Assembly (NCBI GenBank): GCA_024529925.1
Contig: JAFEUB010001103.1
Span: 525,001 to 589,000, forward strand
Origin: Ophthalmolycus amberensis
Taxonomy: Eukaryota; Chordata; Actinopteri; Perciformes; Zoarcidae
Reading direction: 5' to 3'
Length of the DNA: 64,000 bases
In this document: positions 35,561 to 47,665 of the stretch, one piece after another
Position numbering within the stretch: the stretch's first letter is position 1
How the letters are laid out: every line of letters starts with the position of its first letter
The notes under the pieces: model-generated
Seen by the model: the letters and a program-made list of their open reading frames with translations, nothing else
Database searches by the model: none
Told to the model about the DNA's origin: nothing
Made by a program: the position numbers and the translations under genes

Positions 35561-35650
35561 ATTTGATGCTGATAGTTGTGTACTTTTACTTAAGCAATAT
35601 TTTGAATTGTAATAGAGTATTTATACATCGTGGTACTGCTACTTTTCGTG
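35561..35650. mobile_element. Fragment of the hAT-like 'GTACTT' element
   Basis: GTGTACTTTTACTTAAGCAA, TATTTTGAATTG and TAATAGAGTATTTATAC correspond to the right-hand part of the element at 12954-13140. Only about 90 bp remains. Confidence 0.55.
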
Positions 35651-35699
35651 AAAGCATGGGTCTGCAACATTGGAGAAACCAGCGAGAGAATGCTCAATT

Positions 35700-35825
35700 T
35701 TTTAAAATATCCAACCTAAAAACCCAGCCCAGTGCTGCCAAATCTTTTCCAATGTAGCTAGCAGCGCTAGATCCAAAGGGTGCTAAATCTGGCGAGACTG
35801 TCGCCAAGTCTGCAACACTGACAGC
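35700..35825. repeat. Possible MITE remnant ('CTGGCGACTGTCGCC')
   Basis: TGCTGCCAAATCTTTTCC and GCTAAATCTGGCGAGACTGT followed by CGCCAAGTCTGCAACACTG recall a teleost dispersed repeat with TTGCCAAATTTGGCGAC cores. GTCTGCAACA occurs twice (about 35661 and 35810) in direct orientation. Confidence 0.3.
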
Positions 35826-35933
35826 CAGTCCCTTCCCCTGTCCCAGTCGTAAACAATGAACGTGGCTATTGTTAACACTCAGCCGTCAAGCTAGCAGCTC
35901 GTAGAAGACTCCAGTGACCAGCAATGGAGATTA

Positions 35934-35967
35934 TAAATATATATATATATAGATATGTATGTATATA
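35934..35967. repeat. (TA)n microsatellite
   Basis: Imperfect TA/GTATGTATA array. Confidence 0.85.
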
Positions 35968-36537
35968 ATTGTGAATACTTATCACAGTGAAGGATGCAGA
36001 AGAACATTAAAGCACCATTTATAAAGGCATCAGCATGTCAGCATGTCATTTTCATATATTTTCCCAGTGATTTTCCTGCAAACAATGGCTCACATTGTTC
36101 ACTGTTCAATGTGCAGGGCAAGGCCGGCTTCACATTATGGAACGGATTTGAATGAAGTGTCCCCAGGGGGACATAATTCATCTCTCATCTCTCTACAACC
36201 AACCACACACGACATGCACACGTGAATTCATGCACACACATAAGTGAAAGCACACACACACTTCGGGGGAAAAACACAGAATTGTAATTTATCATAAAAA
36301 AGTCATAAATTACATTATTATTTTCACTTACAAAAACTTGGCATGCTTGTTAAAATACATTACATAAAAGTTGCTATTACCCATAACGTATGTACATTGT
36401 TTAAATTGTATTTACAAAAAGATTTTTTTGAAAAAAGTGGGAATATTTTTCATGATGAAGACATATATTCTTCTTCACATAATAAGCTTCCTGTTTGGAA
36501 TAGATGCAAGTGATGTGTGTTTGCAGTTTTTAATATG

Positions 36538-36539
<2 letters not shown>

Positions 36540-36576
<37 letters not shown>

Positions 36577-36592
36577 GTGTGTGCGTGCGTGC

Positions 36593-36629
<37 letters not shown>
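36540..36629. repeat. (GT)n / (GTGC)n compound microsatellite
   Basis: GT array interrupted by GTAGGTGTGTGCGTGCGTGC and resuming as GT. The open frames of VCVCV and THTHT peptides across it are artefacts. Confidence 0.95.
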
Positions 36630-36631
<2 letters not shown>

Positions 36632-37240
36632 GCACGTTTTCTGGGTGTGAGAGGTGCATTGAAACTTACTGTGCCCAGCTTAGGAGGACTAACAATCATT
36701 TGACCTTTATCTCACACCGACTCTCCTGAGATGAGAACAGTCCAACGCCCTCATACAGTATATTTTGGACTTAATTGGAACTCCACAGTGTGTTACTAAA
36801 ATAAGATAAAAAATGGTGGCTTGTTTGGTTGCATTTTAGGAACTAAGTTAGAGAGCACACAGTGGTAGCTGCTCTAACTTTCCGACTCCAATTTCCTAAC
36901 CTTTAGACTACTAGTCTGACTCGTTTATCAAGGCCATTTGAGATAAAAAACGTGTTTTCAAACAATCCATAAGGAATTAAAAGCTTCACATGTCCTATTC
37001 ATCGCACGCTATTAGCACAGACTCTCCTTTCTGCTCATGTCTGGCACAGCGGGGTGAGAGACACTCAAGCCTTTACCAAAAAATAATGACAAACCTTTCT
37101 CCGTAATGGTTTTTGTTGCTGATCTCAGTGTGCACGGCTGAGAGAGTAAAATTAGGGCCTGTTCGGTTGTGTGTCTGCGTGCATGTATGTGCTTACCGAT
37201 GCTATTAGATGACCACACTAGAGCACAAAAAGCAATTACA
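36630..37240. other. Non-coding spacer
   Basis: Nothing recognised. Confidence 0.6.
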
Positions 37241-37263
37241 CCCCCCCCCCCCCCCCCCCCCCC
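37241..37263. repeat. Poly(C) tract, 23 C
   Basis: Uninterrupted C run followed by ACCCCCC. A poly(G) run (37551-37562) lies 290 bp downstream, so the two could pair as a C/G inverted pair. Confidence 0.9.
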
Positions 37264-37788
37264 ACCCCCCTCTCAGCTGAATTCAGCTGCCGCCGTGAGT
37301 GTGGACCTTCAGGAGAGCCTGGGGTGATCCGGCAATTGGAGCAGGAGACGGAAATGGGGTGAGACGGATGAAAAACAGGAGAGGAAAAAAGGGATGATGG
37401 TGTGTGAGCGAAAACGCTCAATCTGGAAGAGTGGCGACGTGCCATAATAGCTGCGGAGCGAGGCAATCTTGTGGGGTTGAATAGTGTTGAAAGTGCAAAG
37501 AAAGAATGGTAAAAACAGAGCTTAGTCTGAGCTGAATGCTATCGCGTAACGCGGGGGGGGGGGTCACACGCTGAAGGACAGACGCATTTAGACACGTCGT
37601 CCCCGCTGTGTGGAGCTGGTGGTGAGCGCTGCTATTCGACACTTATTCTGCCTCACTGTATTTCTTCGCCTGCTGCCTTCCTCTTTCATGAGGGATCAGG
37701 AGGGGTCGGCGACCTCAGGTCACCTCCGCCGCAATAGTCTGTGGCTAAGTCGGACCAAACATCCCAGAGGCGGTCGCCGCACAGATTC

Positions 37789-37790
<2 letters not shown>

Positions 37791-37850
<60 letters not shown>
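37791..37850. repeat. (GT)30 microsatellite
   Basis: Pure GT array of about 60 bp. Confidence 0.95.
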
Positions 37851-37852
<2 letters not shown>

Positions 37853-39124
37853 ACGCAACGATGGAAGAACAGAAGGTGCAACATTGAAATGTCAGATCAA
37901 AGCTGGCAGGAGGGCAGAGGATGAAAAGATTGTAGCCTTGATCTCGGAGACACACGAGCCATAACGCATGCACACACATGAACATGGCAACGGGAAGCCA
38001 AAAGGAAACATCACCCCCGTACTGTTCATCCAGATGGTTCGACCAAGGAGCTCCAAATTAACACTTTTTCTTTCGGACCCGATAGAAAAGTTGTGTTGAT
38101 TTGATAGAATGGGTAGTGCAAAGGTTGTAATTTAAGTCAAGTCACGTACGCTTTACTTTTACAGCCCAAAATTTGCCTCAAAGGGGATTTAAAATCTGAA
38201 CAGCTCTTCTATCCTCAGACCTTTAGCTTGGATAAGGAAAAAAACATCAGGAAGAAACTTTCAGGAAGACGAACTGACGAGAGATCCCTCTTCCAGAGCA
38301 GATATGACAGATGTCGTATGTAGCAATAGCAAACTGTTACTTCCTTACTAACCAGAAGCCAGAGGTCATCGTGTGCTCAGTTTACAAACGGTATCCCCCC
38401 CCCCTTGCTGCTGAAATAGTTCAGTTCGAACTATGATGGAGGAGACTAAAATATGCAACGTTTGTAACCTGAAAGAGGTTGAAAATTAATTTAATTTCAG
38501 GATTTATCATACATTATACATTATACGTCAATTTACTGATTCCCGTGTTTGTTGGAATGCAAAAGCCCTGAGCTTTTTTTGGGAAGACGACAGACTATCA
38601 GTCTGGCCCCCTCCACGTGATATGTTTGCTTGTACACATATGGTGTACTCATTTTGTGTTCCGGGTACCTCGTTTGGTTTTTTTTGGTTTCTTTTGTCTG
38701 CATCTGAAGCGTGACACTAAAAAAAGGATTCAATAAATCCATCAATTCATCAATCAATCGGTCGATCAACCAATCAATTAATCAGTCAATTAATCAATCA
38801 GTAAGGTGACATCAATACTCTTCCAGGTGCTGCCAAATCTTTGCTACAGTAAGCTCAAAAGATTCTGGTAGAAAAGTGGTTTGTTTTTCTCTCTGTAAAT
38901 TGGTACATTGTATTTTTAAATATGAAATTGCATGGTCATTTATGAAAACCTGACAGGAAGTCATTTGACTAGGACTCACCTGTACGCATACTGTAGCTCT
39001 TCTTCTTTCTCTTTTCTGTGCCTCCTCGTCCTCGTCGCTCCTCCGACCTCCCGCCTGTTAGGATCTCTCAATTATTAAAGTGCATCTTGAGGAGAGAAGA
39101 GGCAGGAGCCAGGAGAGAGAGAGA
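37851..39124. other. Non-coding spacer with degenerate (AATC)n
   Basis: Contains a decayed AATC/AATT tetranucleotide array at about 38730-38805. No gene is recognised. Confidence 0.6.
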
Positions 39125-39146
39125 GGGGGGGGGGGGGGGGGGGGGG
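39125..39146. repeat. Poly(G) tract, 22 G
   Basis: G run preceded by a GA-rich stretch (AGGAGAGAGAGAGAG). Potential quadruplex or triplex-forming sequence. Confidence 0.9.
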
Positions 39147-41397
39147 TAGGCTTGCCAGAGGAGCTTGAGCGAGGAAGGATGCACAGGTGTATCCTTTGCG
39201 GAAATGTTTTCGGCACCCGGAGATATGACTCAATCGTATATATGTGATATACGTCACTCTTTATTTGTGTAAAACTTTTCATACATCATGATGTATGAAG
39301 TCTGAAACTGTATAGATTTGTCCTGTAAGCATATAAAATGTCATGAACACTGTTATGCTCATCTGACAGAGGTCATAAAATACAGCAGTAGGCAATAACA
39401 AAACAACAGACAGATGATGCTGCTGTCCACACGTCATATTTAACTGACGTCTCTTTAAAATGACGGCTCCAAAGCACAGATGTCTCATTTGTTGAATGCC
39501 TGCTGCCTCGACTCCTCGACACCTCGCTCCTTGTGCCTCTTCCTCGCCTTCGTCGCTCACATCTCAGGTGGGAGGGACAAAGACGCGAGGAAAGCAGGCG
39601 AGGAAAGGAATCGAGGATGTTCAGACTGAGAAACGAGGAGGGCTGATAGTGCTTTTGTTCGGTGTGTCTGGCTTTTGCTCTGGTGATGACCATGAGGCAG
39701 GTCGAAACGCATATGTGACAACAAGGAGCACCTGGCCTTGTTATGATGTTCTTGCTCCTTGAAGTGCAACAAGAAACGGTGAGTTTCGCTTGATGCATTC
39801 ACACAAACACACATCCTCGTGCTTCTTGAAGCCAGCTGAAGTCAGGGGGAGTTGGATAAGGCAGATGAAGACGACATCTGAGAATCTCTAACGTCCCATC
39901 ACTGGTATCCCGTCCGCCAGTGTCGAAGCGGATCCCGGGGAGAAAGACAAATGCCCCACCAGTTGCTCCTCAAGAGATAATGAGCTGGTGAGTGCTGAGT
40001 GAGATGTTTACAGGGCCAGAGGGCTGGGATTGGAGTTGCTTCAGTGGCTCTGTGCGGAGAGGGCCTGGACTCGGCTCTAAATTAGCGAGCCCTCTGGATC
40101 AATGCGCGCTGTAATTAGCTGCTATTGATCCCAGACAGGTCAGCCACTACAGTAGGCTACAGCCAAGCACCTCTCAACGTCCATCAAGCAGCAACAACCC
40201 CCCCCCCACCCCACCCCTCCACACAGCACAGCAGCACAGCCTCAGATCACTCTGAGAGCAAACAAATAATATCAGCCCGCACACTCAGCTCCCGGTAAGT
40301 GCTAAAGACACTGTTGGACATTTCAGGATTCACTTACATATTCCATTAGCTCGCGGCGCGATGCATCTTTTTGATTCAGTGTTTTATCTTGCCTTCCATT
40401 AAATCATATGGATTACATTATGTGCTTGTGCAACATGCAGAGGAGGGGGGGGGGGGGAATAAAAAATCGGTTAAATATCCGTCTATTATCCCGATGCATC
40501 ACCCATAAATCAGTCGTCATTATGCGCCGAGACTGTGGACGACACCAAGAGATGATGGTAATGCAATCTGGAGATCCAATCTTCTCCTGAATGATCACAA
40601 TCAGGACTTTTTCAAACATCTCATCAAAGTGAACCAAGTGGTTTTGCTCTTTTCACCAACGCTAATGACGTGGTAGGTGTTTTTCCCCCCCCTTCTTTCC
40701 TCGCGTGTTCCTACGAAGCCTCGTGTGGTTGTTATTGGCAACAACAAGACGTCGTGTTAATAACAGTCCTTGCAAAAAGGTTCACCCGTTTTGAAAATCA
40801 TCACTTGATACTTGTGGGGAGTTTGCTTCTTTTTTTTTTTAATTCCCTCCCCGCTCTCGCTTGAATTTGTAATCACCAGAAAATATATGGCCTGTAATTA
40901 TAACGAGCCTGTCTGCCAGAGATATGAAACTGAATTCAAGGTTTGAATTATTTAAGTCTGTTGAACAAATGCAATTTAAACAAAAGGCAAAGGAACTCCG
41001 TGATGTGGCCAAAATTGCACTCCTCACATTCTCATTCCTCCTAAAAGCCGCCGCTTTCTAACGGCCCCGTACTTTCACGCCTAATAGACTTGAAATCTCT
41101 CCGGCGTAAGTTGGAAATGACCACGCGCAAATCGTTATGTCTCAGAGAGCATGCCTCAAAGAACATTAATGGCACATTAAAGATTTAAACCTGTGCATTC
41201 TGTTCGCAGGCAGCTTATGAACACCATCTCCAATCTCACAGGGACATTCATCCTTGCGAGGTGTATAATTAACAGCGCTGACCTTTTCAAACAAACAATT
41301 TCTCTATTTAGAAACGCTGCTGAGGGGAGCTGATCCTCGCCCGTGGGAGGAAGCAAAGTCGGGCCCCGGGAGGAAAACAGTGGGATAGCAATAATGT
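39147..41397. other. Non-coding spacer, some CpG and TAAT-rich blocks
   Basis: Includes short C/G runs (40198-40208, 40444-40456) and a block at 40070-40150 with GCGCGCTGTAATTAGCTGCT and TATTGATCCCAGACAGG that could be regulatory. No exon is recognised. Confidence 0.55.
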
Positions 41398-41520
41398 CTA
41401 ATATTCTCAGTCATCCGGGTCACAGGATGTGTAGAAATACTGAGTCAAAAGCAGCTGGACTTGTTTGTTCTGAAGGGCATTTCACCACTCATCCAAGAGG
41501 CTTCATCATCTCCACTGATA
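41398..41520 (-). repeat. Retroelement-derived fragment
   Basis: TATTCTCAGTCATCCGGGTC at the left and CACTCATCCAAGAGGCTTCA at the right match, on the minus strand, a teleost dispersed element. Its known phrases are GAAGCCTCTTGGATGAG...GTGAAA and GGATGACTGAGAAT. I recall these at the 3' part of a retroelement family but cannot name the family with confidence. Roughly 120 bp remains. Confidence 0.5.
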
Positions 41521-44500
41521 GCAGTTTTGGTACCATTTAGTTATGCTGTTTTATTTAAAAGCGTGTCAGACTTTGCCCAACTTCACCGCTGAACATGAAT
41601 AATTGTCTTCGCCTCCGTCCAGTCCCGTCCTCGGAGTTATTGAACTACTAGAATATCCAATTTCACCCGGCGCAAATGCGCTTCTGCTGCAGTCTGGCTT
41701 GGTTAGATCCAATATTGCGGTGATGTGTGCAATTCCAGGCCCAAATGAATCTCCCAGCACAAGCCCATCTCAGAAAAGATGTTTCCAAAGATTGAAGCAC
41801 GGGGATACCAGGTGGAAGAGTGGTGGTGCAAAGTGAGTGGGAACGATTTGCACTCTGCAGGTTAAACCAAACTTTCTCCGATACATATAAAGAAGAAACA
41901 TGAATCAGCAAAATACAAAGACAAAAAGATGAAAAGGGATTTTCTCAAAGTCTTCGTAGAATGTTTTTTTTTTCTTTTCTTTTAATGAGATCAAAAAGGA
42001 TATTGCCTGGACTGCACCCACTCACAAGCACGGCCGCAGCTCTTTGCAGAACCGCAGAACTTTTACATGAACTTCTAAAAAATGGAATACATTGTAAGCA
42101 AAAGCCTGCAAGAGAATTTATTTCAAAGGCCTGTACCTCGCAGTATAATACTGTCAGAGTCTTTCCCAGTAAAAGTCTATATGTGCATTTTGGCATTGTA
42201 GTGGTGTAAATAAGTTCAAACTCCACAATCCAACGTCCAATGCACTGGTCTCAAAGGCCTACATACAACAGGCCTATTGCTGTACACCATCACCAAATGT
42301 TATTTGTTCTTAACCATAGTGAATTATTGTCACATCATATCAAAATACTCAAATGACTACAACAGCCATTAAATCAATGAAATGTGCACGATGCAAACAA
42401 CATGGGGACTCGTAAAAACATTGCTCCACAGCGATATTTGTGGTTGACAACTCCATCGGGTACCTTTTATCCGCTTACACACCTCACCGTTTTATGAATA
42501 AATGTAATAAATCTCTACGGCTGAACACATCTTTACATTGCCCTGTGGACAGCTAAATAATGTTAACACGGGTAGTGCATAACCGGAACAGCAACACCAT
42601 TCAGCAACAGAGGGAAAGTAGTCAATTAAGCAGAAGAACTTCAAAAAATTGTTTTTTATCATACTTTACAGCAGTAAAATTGATCATGTGACACTCACAC
42701 ATTAGCAGGGGGGTAATACCACTTTCTAGATGGGGCACCACACATTGTCAGTAAAATGCTAATCTCTATAAACAGATTCTGCTTTCATATGCAGACAAGA
42801 GACAAGATTTAGATTTTGGGAGTAATCTGAGTGGTATTGACTAATGACATTTACGCAGGCGTTGGTTAAATACAGTTGGTGTGGAGGGCAACAGAGGCGG
42901 AGCACTCTTTTGCCCGAGACCTAGCGGCTATCGTCTGACGATGATTTAGCTTTTAGTTAGCTTAAAGTTAGCTTGTAAACTGGCTGCCTGTGCAACGCTA
43001 TCTTTCAACTCCAGCCCCAGTCTTGCATATCAAGCTGTCAGTCGGAGTGTAAACATTGAGCAGCGCACAGACAAGGAAGTATTTGCCCGGATACCTGCTG
43101 GCCCCAAAGATCACCCCCAGACCAGTGTGCGAAACACGGGTGGGGTCCCGGGGGGGTCCGAGAGCCCGAGATTGACACTTCAGACCCCCTGAAAGCCTCA
43201 AAAGCTAAATTTTGGGTGGTCTCTAAAATCACAAGACAATTATTTGTCACTTGCAATTGTCCCTCAAATGTCTTTTAAAAGCTTACCAGCAGTTTACATT
43301 ATTCTAACTGTTAAACCTTTATTGATATGAATAGTGTGTGCGAGAGAGGATTTTCTGGCATAAATGCCACCGCCAGCCAGGTTGCGCAAAGGGAGCATGT
43401 CTGTTTGTGGATCTGAATGGACCCCCTTTGGACAAATTAGGCTTAACCTGGATTAAGCAGGACATTGTGTCTCCTCCTTTCGCATGCCAGGACGGCAACT
43501 GAAAAAAGCCATTTTGCACACTGACCCAAGACACCTATTTGTTGTCAGACCGATGGGTTCAGAGGTCGGTCAAACACTAACCTTAGTGCAGCAGTGAGAT
43601 AAGTTAGTTATACTCAGCAAAACATTGCAGAAAGAGTAATTAGCACACAGCACACAGGGCCCTGCAGGACTCGGTTACTTGGTTGTTTACCTAAAAACGA
43701 ATAACATATTTTTGTTGATTAGAATTTCTCCCCCCTTGCACACCTTTCCCCACATCTGCTTCTGTTAGCGTATGATCTTACATAGTGCAGTAGTGTAGGC
43801 CTGACTATTGAGGATGGGGGTGGGTTTTAAAGCCTTCTTTCCAATAGTCAGTTTTCATTATGCGAAGTAATTAACCAAACCCGAGAGGCAAATTAGTTCA
43901 ATCTATAGACAAATCTGCCGGCAGATTTATGCGACGCCGCCGTCGCTGCGTTGGCAGAATCGAAATGATCGCAAGCACTGAGAGTGAAAGCTGGGATGTT
44001 TGGGTTGATCACAGTCAGCAGTCGCCCCCCCCCCCCCCTCTCACAGATATGAATTAGACACACACAGTTCCTCAGTCTCAAATCTCTAGTCTGAAATTGG
44101 TTCCCACAGCTTTGGGAAAGAAAAAAAGCGTCACCGTTTTTGTCCGACCTTCACAGGCTGGAAGTGGAAAGTTCTGTGAGGTAATTAAACCCAGCTGGCA
44201 TTACCTGCTCGCTCATGATTATAAATCAACTTGCAATCTATTTCTTGCATTGTAATCAGTTAAATGATTTCATACATATCTGAAAACCAGTAAATTGTAA
44301 AAGTGGAATTTGGTGCAGAGTACACAGAGCGATGTGTCCCCTGGTTGGGCCATTGTCGGCCTGCCGCTCAGAATGCAATGGAGATCACATTAAGTGGAAT
44401 AAATTTCGCGGGGCAGAGGCTTGTAGATTTTGCCTCAGCTAATAACAGCACAAAGCAGCGTGTTTGTTTAGCTCTAATCTATTAAATCTGTTTTCTATTT

Positions 44501-44752
44501 TTACCTTATTAACTTCAGCCATATTTCAATGAACCTTACAGGTTCTTCATCTCATATTTTTTGGACAAAATTGTAACAAAGTAACAATCCTTTCATACAT
44601 TACAGCAGTGAAACTCAACTTACGATTTGTCCGGCGATAGGGGGCCGGGTGGGGTAAATGGAGTTCCTCTGCATTACAGAGATTAGTTAGTGGGTTTAGT
44701 TTATGTAACTCACTTTTTTTACTGGGTTACATCTAGTTCATGATGTATATGT
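41521..44752. other. Non-coding spacer
   Basis: Unique sequence with a poly(C) run at 44025-44038 and an AATTA-rich block at 44180-44300 (GAGGTAATTAAACCCAGCTG, ATTGTAATCAGTTAAATG) that could be regulatory. No gene is recognised. Confidence 0.55.
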
Positions 44753-44790
44753 AAGATAAGATAGACTGTATTGTCCCAGTGGGAAAAGCC
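44753..44790 (-). repeat. LINE-tail-like fragment
   Basis: AAGATAAGATAGACTGTATT followed by GTCCCAGTGGGAAA resembles the 3' end, in reverse, of fish non-LTR retroelements: an (ATCTT)n tail plus a GGGACAATAAAG-type motif. Very short, so tentative. Confidence 0.4.
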
Positions 44791-47540
44791 ACTGCCTCAT
44801 GATTCTTATCCATACATGATTCGTAAGTTATACAAAGAGTCACACTTTCTCTTTGAATCTATTCGTGACACTTTGGACAATACATAGTTAATGTCATTCA
44901 AATGGCCTTGCCTGGGTGACTGTGTTTGAGATTCTGGCTGCCTTGCGTCCTGTAGTGTCCACTTCAGTCAGTGCTCAGACTCAGAGATGTGTCAGTGGCT
45001 TCGATGCGGCTTGTCAGGCATGCTCTCGCTTCTGGCCAGCCTGGTCCAGCCGAGCCCCAATCCCCCCTCCCCACCACCACCACCACCACCACCAACCCAC
45101 ACACTCCTGGGACCGTTCTCAGACAGCCATCACAACTCTGGTCTCTCTTTGTCTCTCATCCTCTCATCACCCGTCTCCTTGTCCCTCAAGTCACGCCATT
45201 GGAGTGTGAACATCAGGATTAGGTAAATGACAGGAGGAATCCAAAAAGTGGACTAGGCAAATGTCCTTTGCGTCTGTCTTCTATCCTGATATGTGGACTT
45301 TGGAAGGAAACTACTTTTTTTTTCTTTGTTCCCTCATGAAAAGTTGGACACATCGTGCTTTGTCATTGTTCAATCTTACCATTAGGTCGATCAATTACAA
45401 TCAATTTTGCCATCAATTGCATTAACACGACTTCAGAGGTCTTTGTTACAGCATGGAGGCCAATCAGGAAGCTTCATCATGGAGAGACCAGGAAATAGAA
45501 GCACGCTAGATTGACTCACATCACTTAATGTCATTACCATCGGCCGGGAAGCTGTCAAAATGAAGACGAGCTTCACCGCATTACACCTTCATCGCTCAAT
45601 GTGCAAGGTGTGCGCCCCGAATCAAGGCCTCCACACGTTCGCAGCATTCCATTTTCACGCGGCGTCTTTCACTCGATTCTGTTCGGTTCACTAATTCCAG
45701 GAAATGACTGAAACCTGAATGTAGAAAATGAAGTGCATTGGCCTCTGTTACGTGAAATCAACTCTTAGCTCTGTGAGACTCCCTGCACTCCTCTCCTCTT
45801 GATTTAAGACTTACTTCTCAGTGAATCTCTGCTCATCTGCATTCCGAATGCGCGCGCTTGCTTCTCCAGGGAAGGTTATTAAGCGGTCATTAGTTTAGTT
45901 TCATCTACGGAAGAAAACATTGTTGGTAAACCCTGCCATGTGGCACTTTGTTCCTCTGCAAGAACAGCTATTTCAGTCATTGCAACAACAATGAATTGCA
46001 GTAGCAGAACCAGTGCACGGATTGGAGTTTCTTTATTAGCACTCAATAAGTATCAAATGGAGAGCCTGTCAGGTATGAAAAGGGCATATGAATGTTCTTT
46101 TTCCTCACACAAAACTGTGTTTATTCTTTTTTTTTTAACTAACACAAAGGGGAACTAATGTTATATGTTGGGCCATTTGTCCCTTTTTCACAAATGGCTA
46201 CTGTGGCCATTGCAACAACAGTAAATCGCCTTTTACTTCGTGGCGAGTAGTTGTAAACAATGCTGCAAGGTTTGGAGTGATTATGTACTTCGCAGGCTCC
46301 TCTCTACGGTAGGCAAACGCCTCATTACGCCAGTCCTTGATTTCACTCAGCTTATTCATATATGCACATAAAGTATATTTATAAGAACAGAAAAGGGTAA
46401 AAAAAATGGTATTTGTTAAACATCTGTCTCTTTATCTCAAGCTGGCATCACTGTTGACTTGTAATGTAATTAAGATTTAAAGAAAACTCTGGCAATTACC
46501 TGTCTAATGGGGCGTTTATCAGCCCTCATTCTCCAAGCTGTCTTTCTTGCTGGCTGGCTCACTGAGAGGCAGGCAGATGAATATGTAATTGCTGCCAATA
46601 GACGAGATGAGAGAAGCAGCTTCGGCAGGACAGTCGTCATTCTTCAGGCCCCATGACCCGGGGCCTTTGACTCTATCTGCTTCCTCGCGAAGTCGATCCG
46701 AGTTATTGGAGGGGAAAGAGCAGATATGTAGGAGAAGTTGTCGATCACCTCGCCCACCGACGAGCCGGAGACCCGCTGCCTGTTTCCGTCACCCGGGCAT
46801 GATTGGTGAAGGGAGGGGACCACGAGGGGCGGGAGCGTAACCACACGGAACAATCCATATTCAGTGATGGAGTGATGTGGGGCGGGTTTTGCCTTTTCCA
46901 TCACCGGTGACAATTGAAAGACACCCTGCAGCGTTGCACTGACAAAAGTTATGGACCTGCTTGCCCCCTCCACTCTTCCCGTGTTCGAGGTCAGGCTTGA
47001 GTGACACCCTGTCTTTCTGTCTCTGTGCTCCAGTGGGTGGTGCAGACTGATTGTGATGGCACAGCGGGACGTGTGTGGACCCGGAGGGGTGTTTGGAGGC
47101 ATCTCAGTCCTGCATGCGCACTCAGATTTGGGGATGAGGACAAGAATCTAAATGTGCGATCGATTTGTACAAACCTCAGGCTCACACTGCCAGGCTGACC
47201 CTTCACTGAAGAACTTCCGCTGCCTGGGACAGGGTTACGAGCTCTCCTACTTTTGGTGAGAAACACTCTCAGGCTCAGTCTCACACTCTCATGCTGCCCG
47301 GATGAATCTCACACCAAATAAGAACCTTAAAGCAACTCCTTTATGGAAAAATAGAGTTTAACAGGTATTTAGGCTTTCTGTGCACACGGGACAAAGTCTA
47401 AACTTTAGGCTTTTTTCCCCATTATTCTGCAACAATATCGGTCACTTAACATTACGGAAAGCGCAAAAGACTCAGTTAGCATGGCTTTAGTTGATGGAGG
47501 CGTGGCCACACAGACCTTTGCCTTATTCATTTGCCTTTGC
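44791..47540. other. Non-coding spacer with (CAC)n stretch
   Basis: Contains (CAC)n at about 45068-45095. Two segments near 45980 and 46210 share ATTGCAACAACA with similar context. CpG rises around 46640-46860. No exon recognised. Confidence 0.55.
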
Positions 47541-47665
47541 TGGATAATGTCACATCGGTTACAAATTGAAATGTCCGTAAAGATAGCTTTTAATGCGATT
47601 AAACAGGTTCGATTAATGAGCCACACCAATAATGTCTCCTTTGAATGTTAATTGAAAAGATGTTA
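47540..47665. promoter_or_regulatory. Candidate conserved non-coding block
   Basis: High-complexity sequence rich in homeodomain-type cores, for example CTTTTAATGCGATTAAACAG, TTCGATTAATGAGCCACAC and AATGTTAATTGAAAAGATG. It has no repeats or open frame. Conservation is inferred from texture only. Confidence 0.3.
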
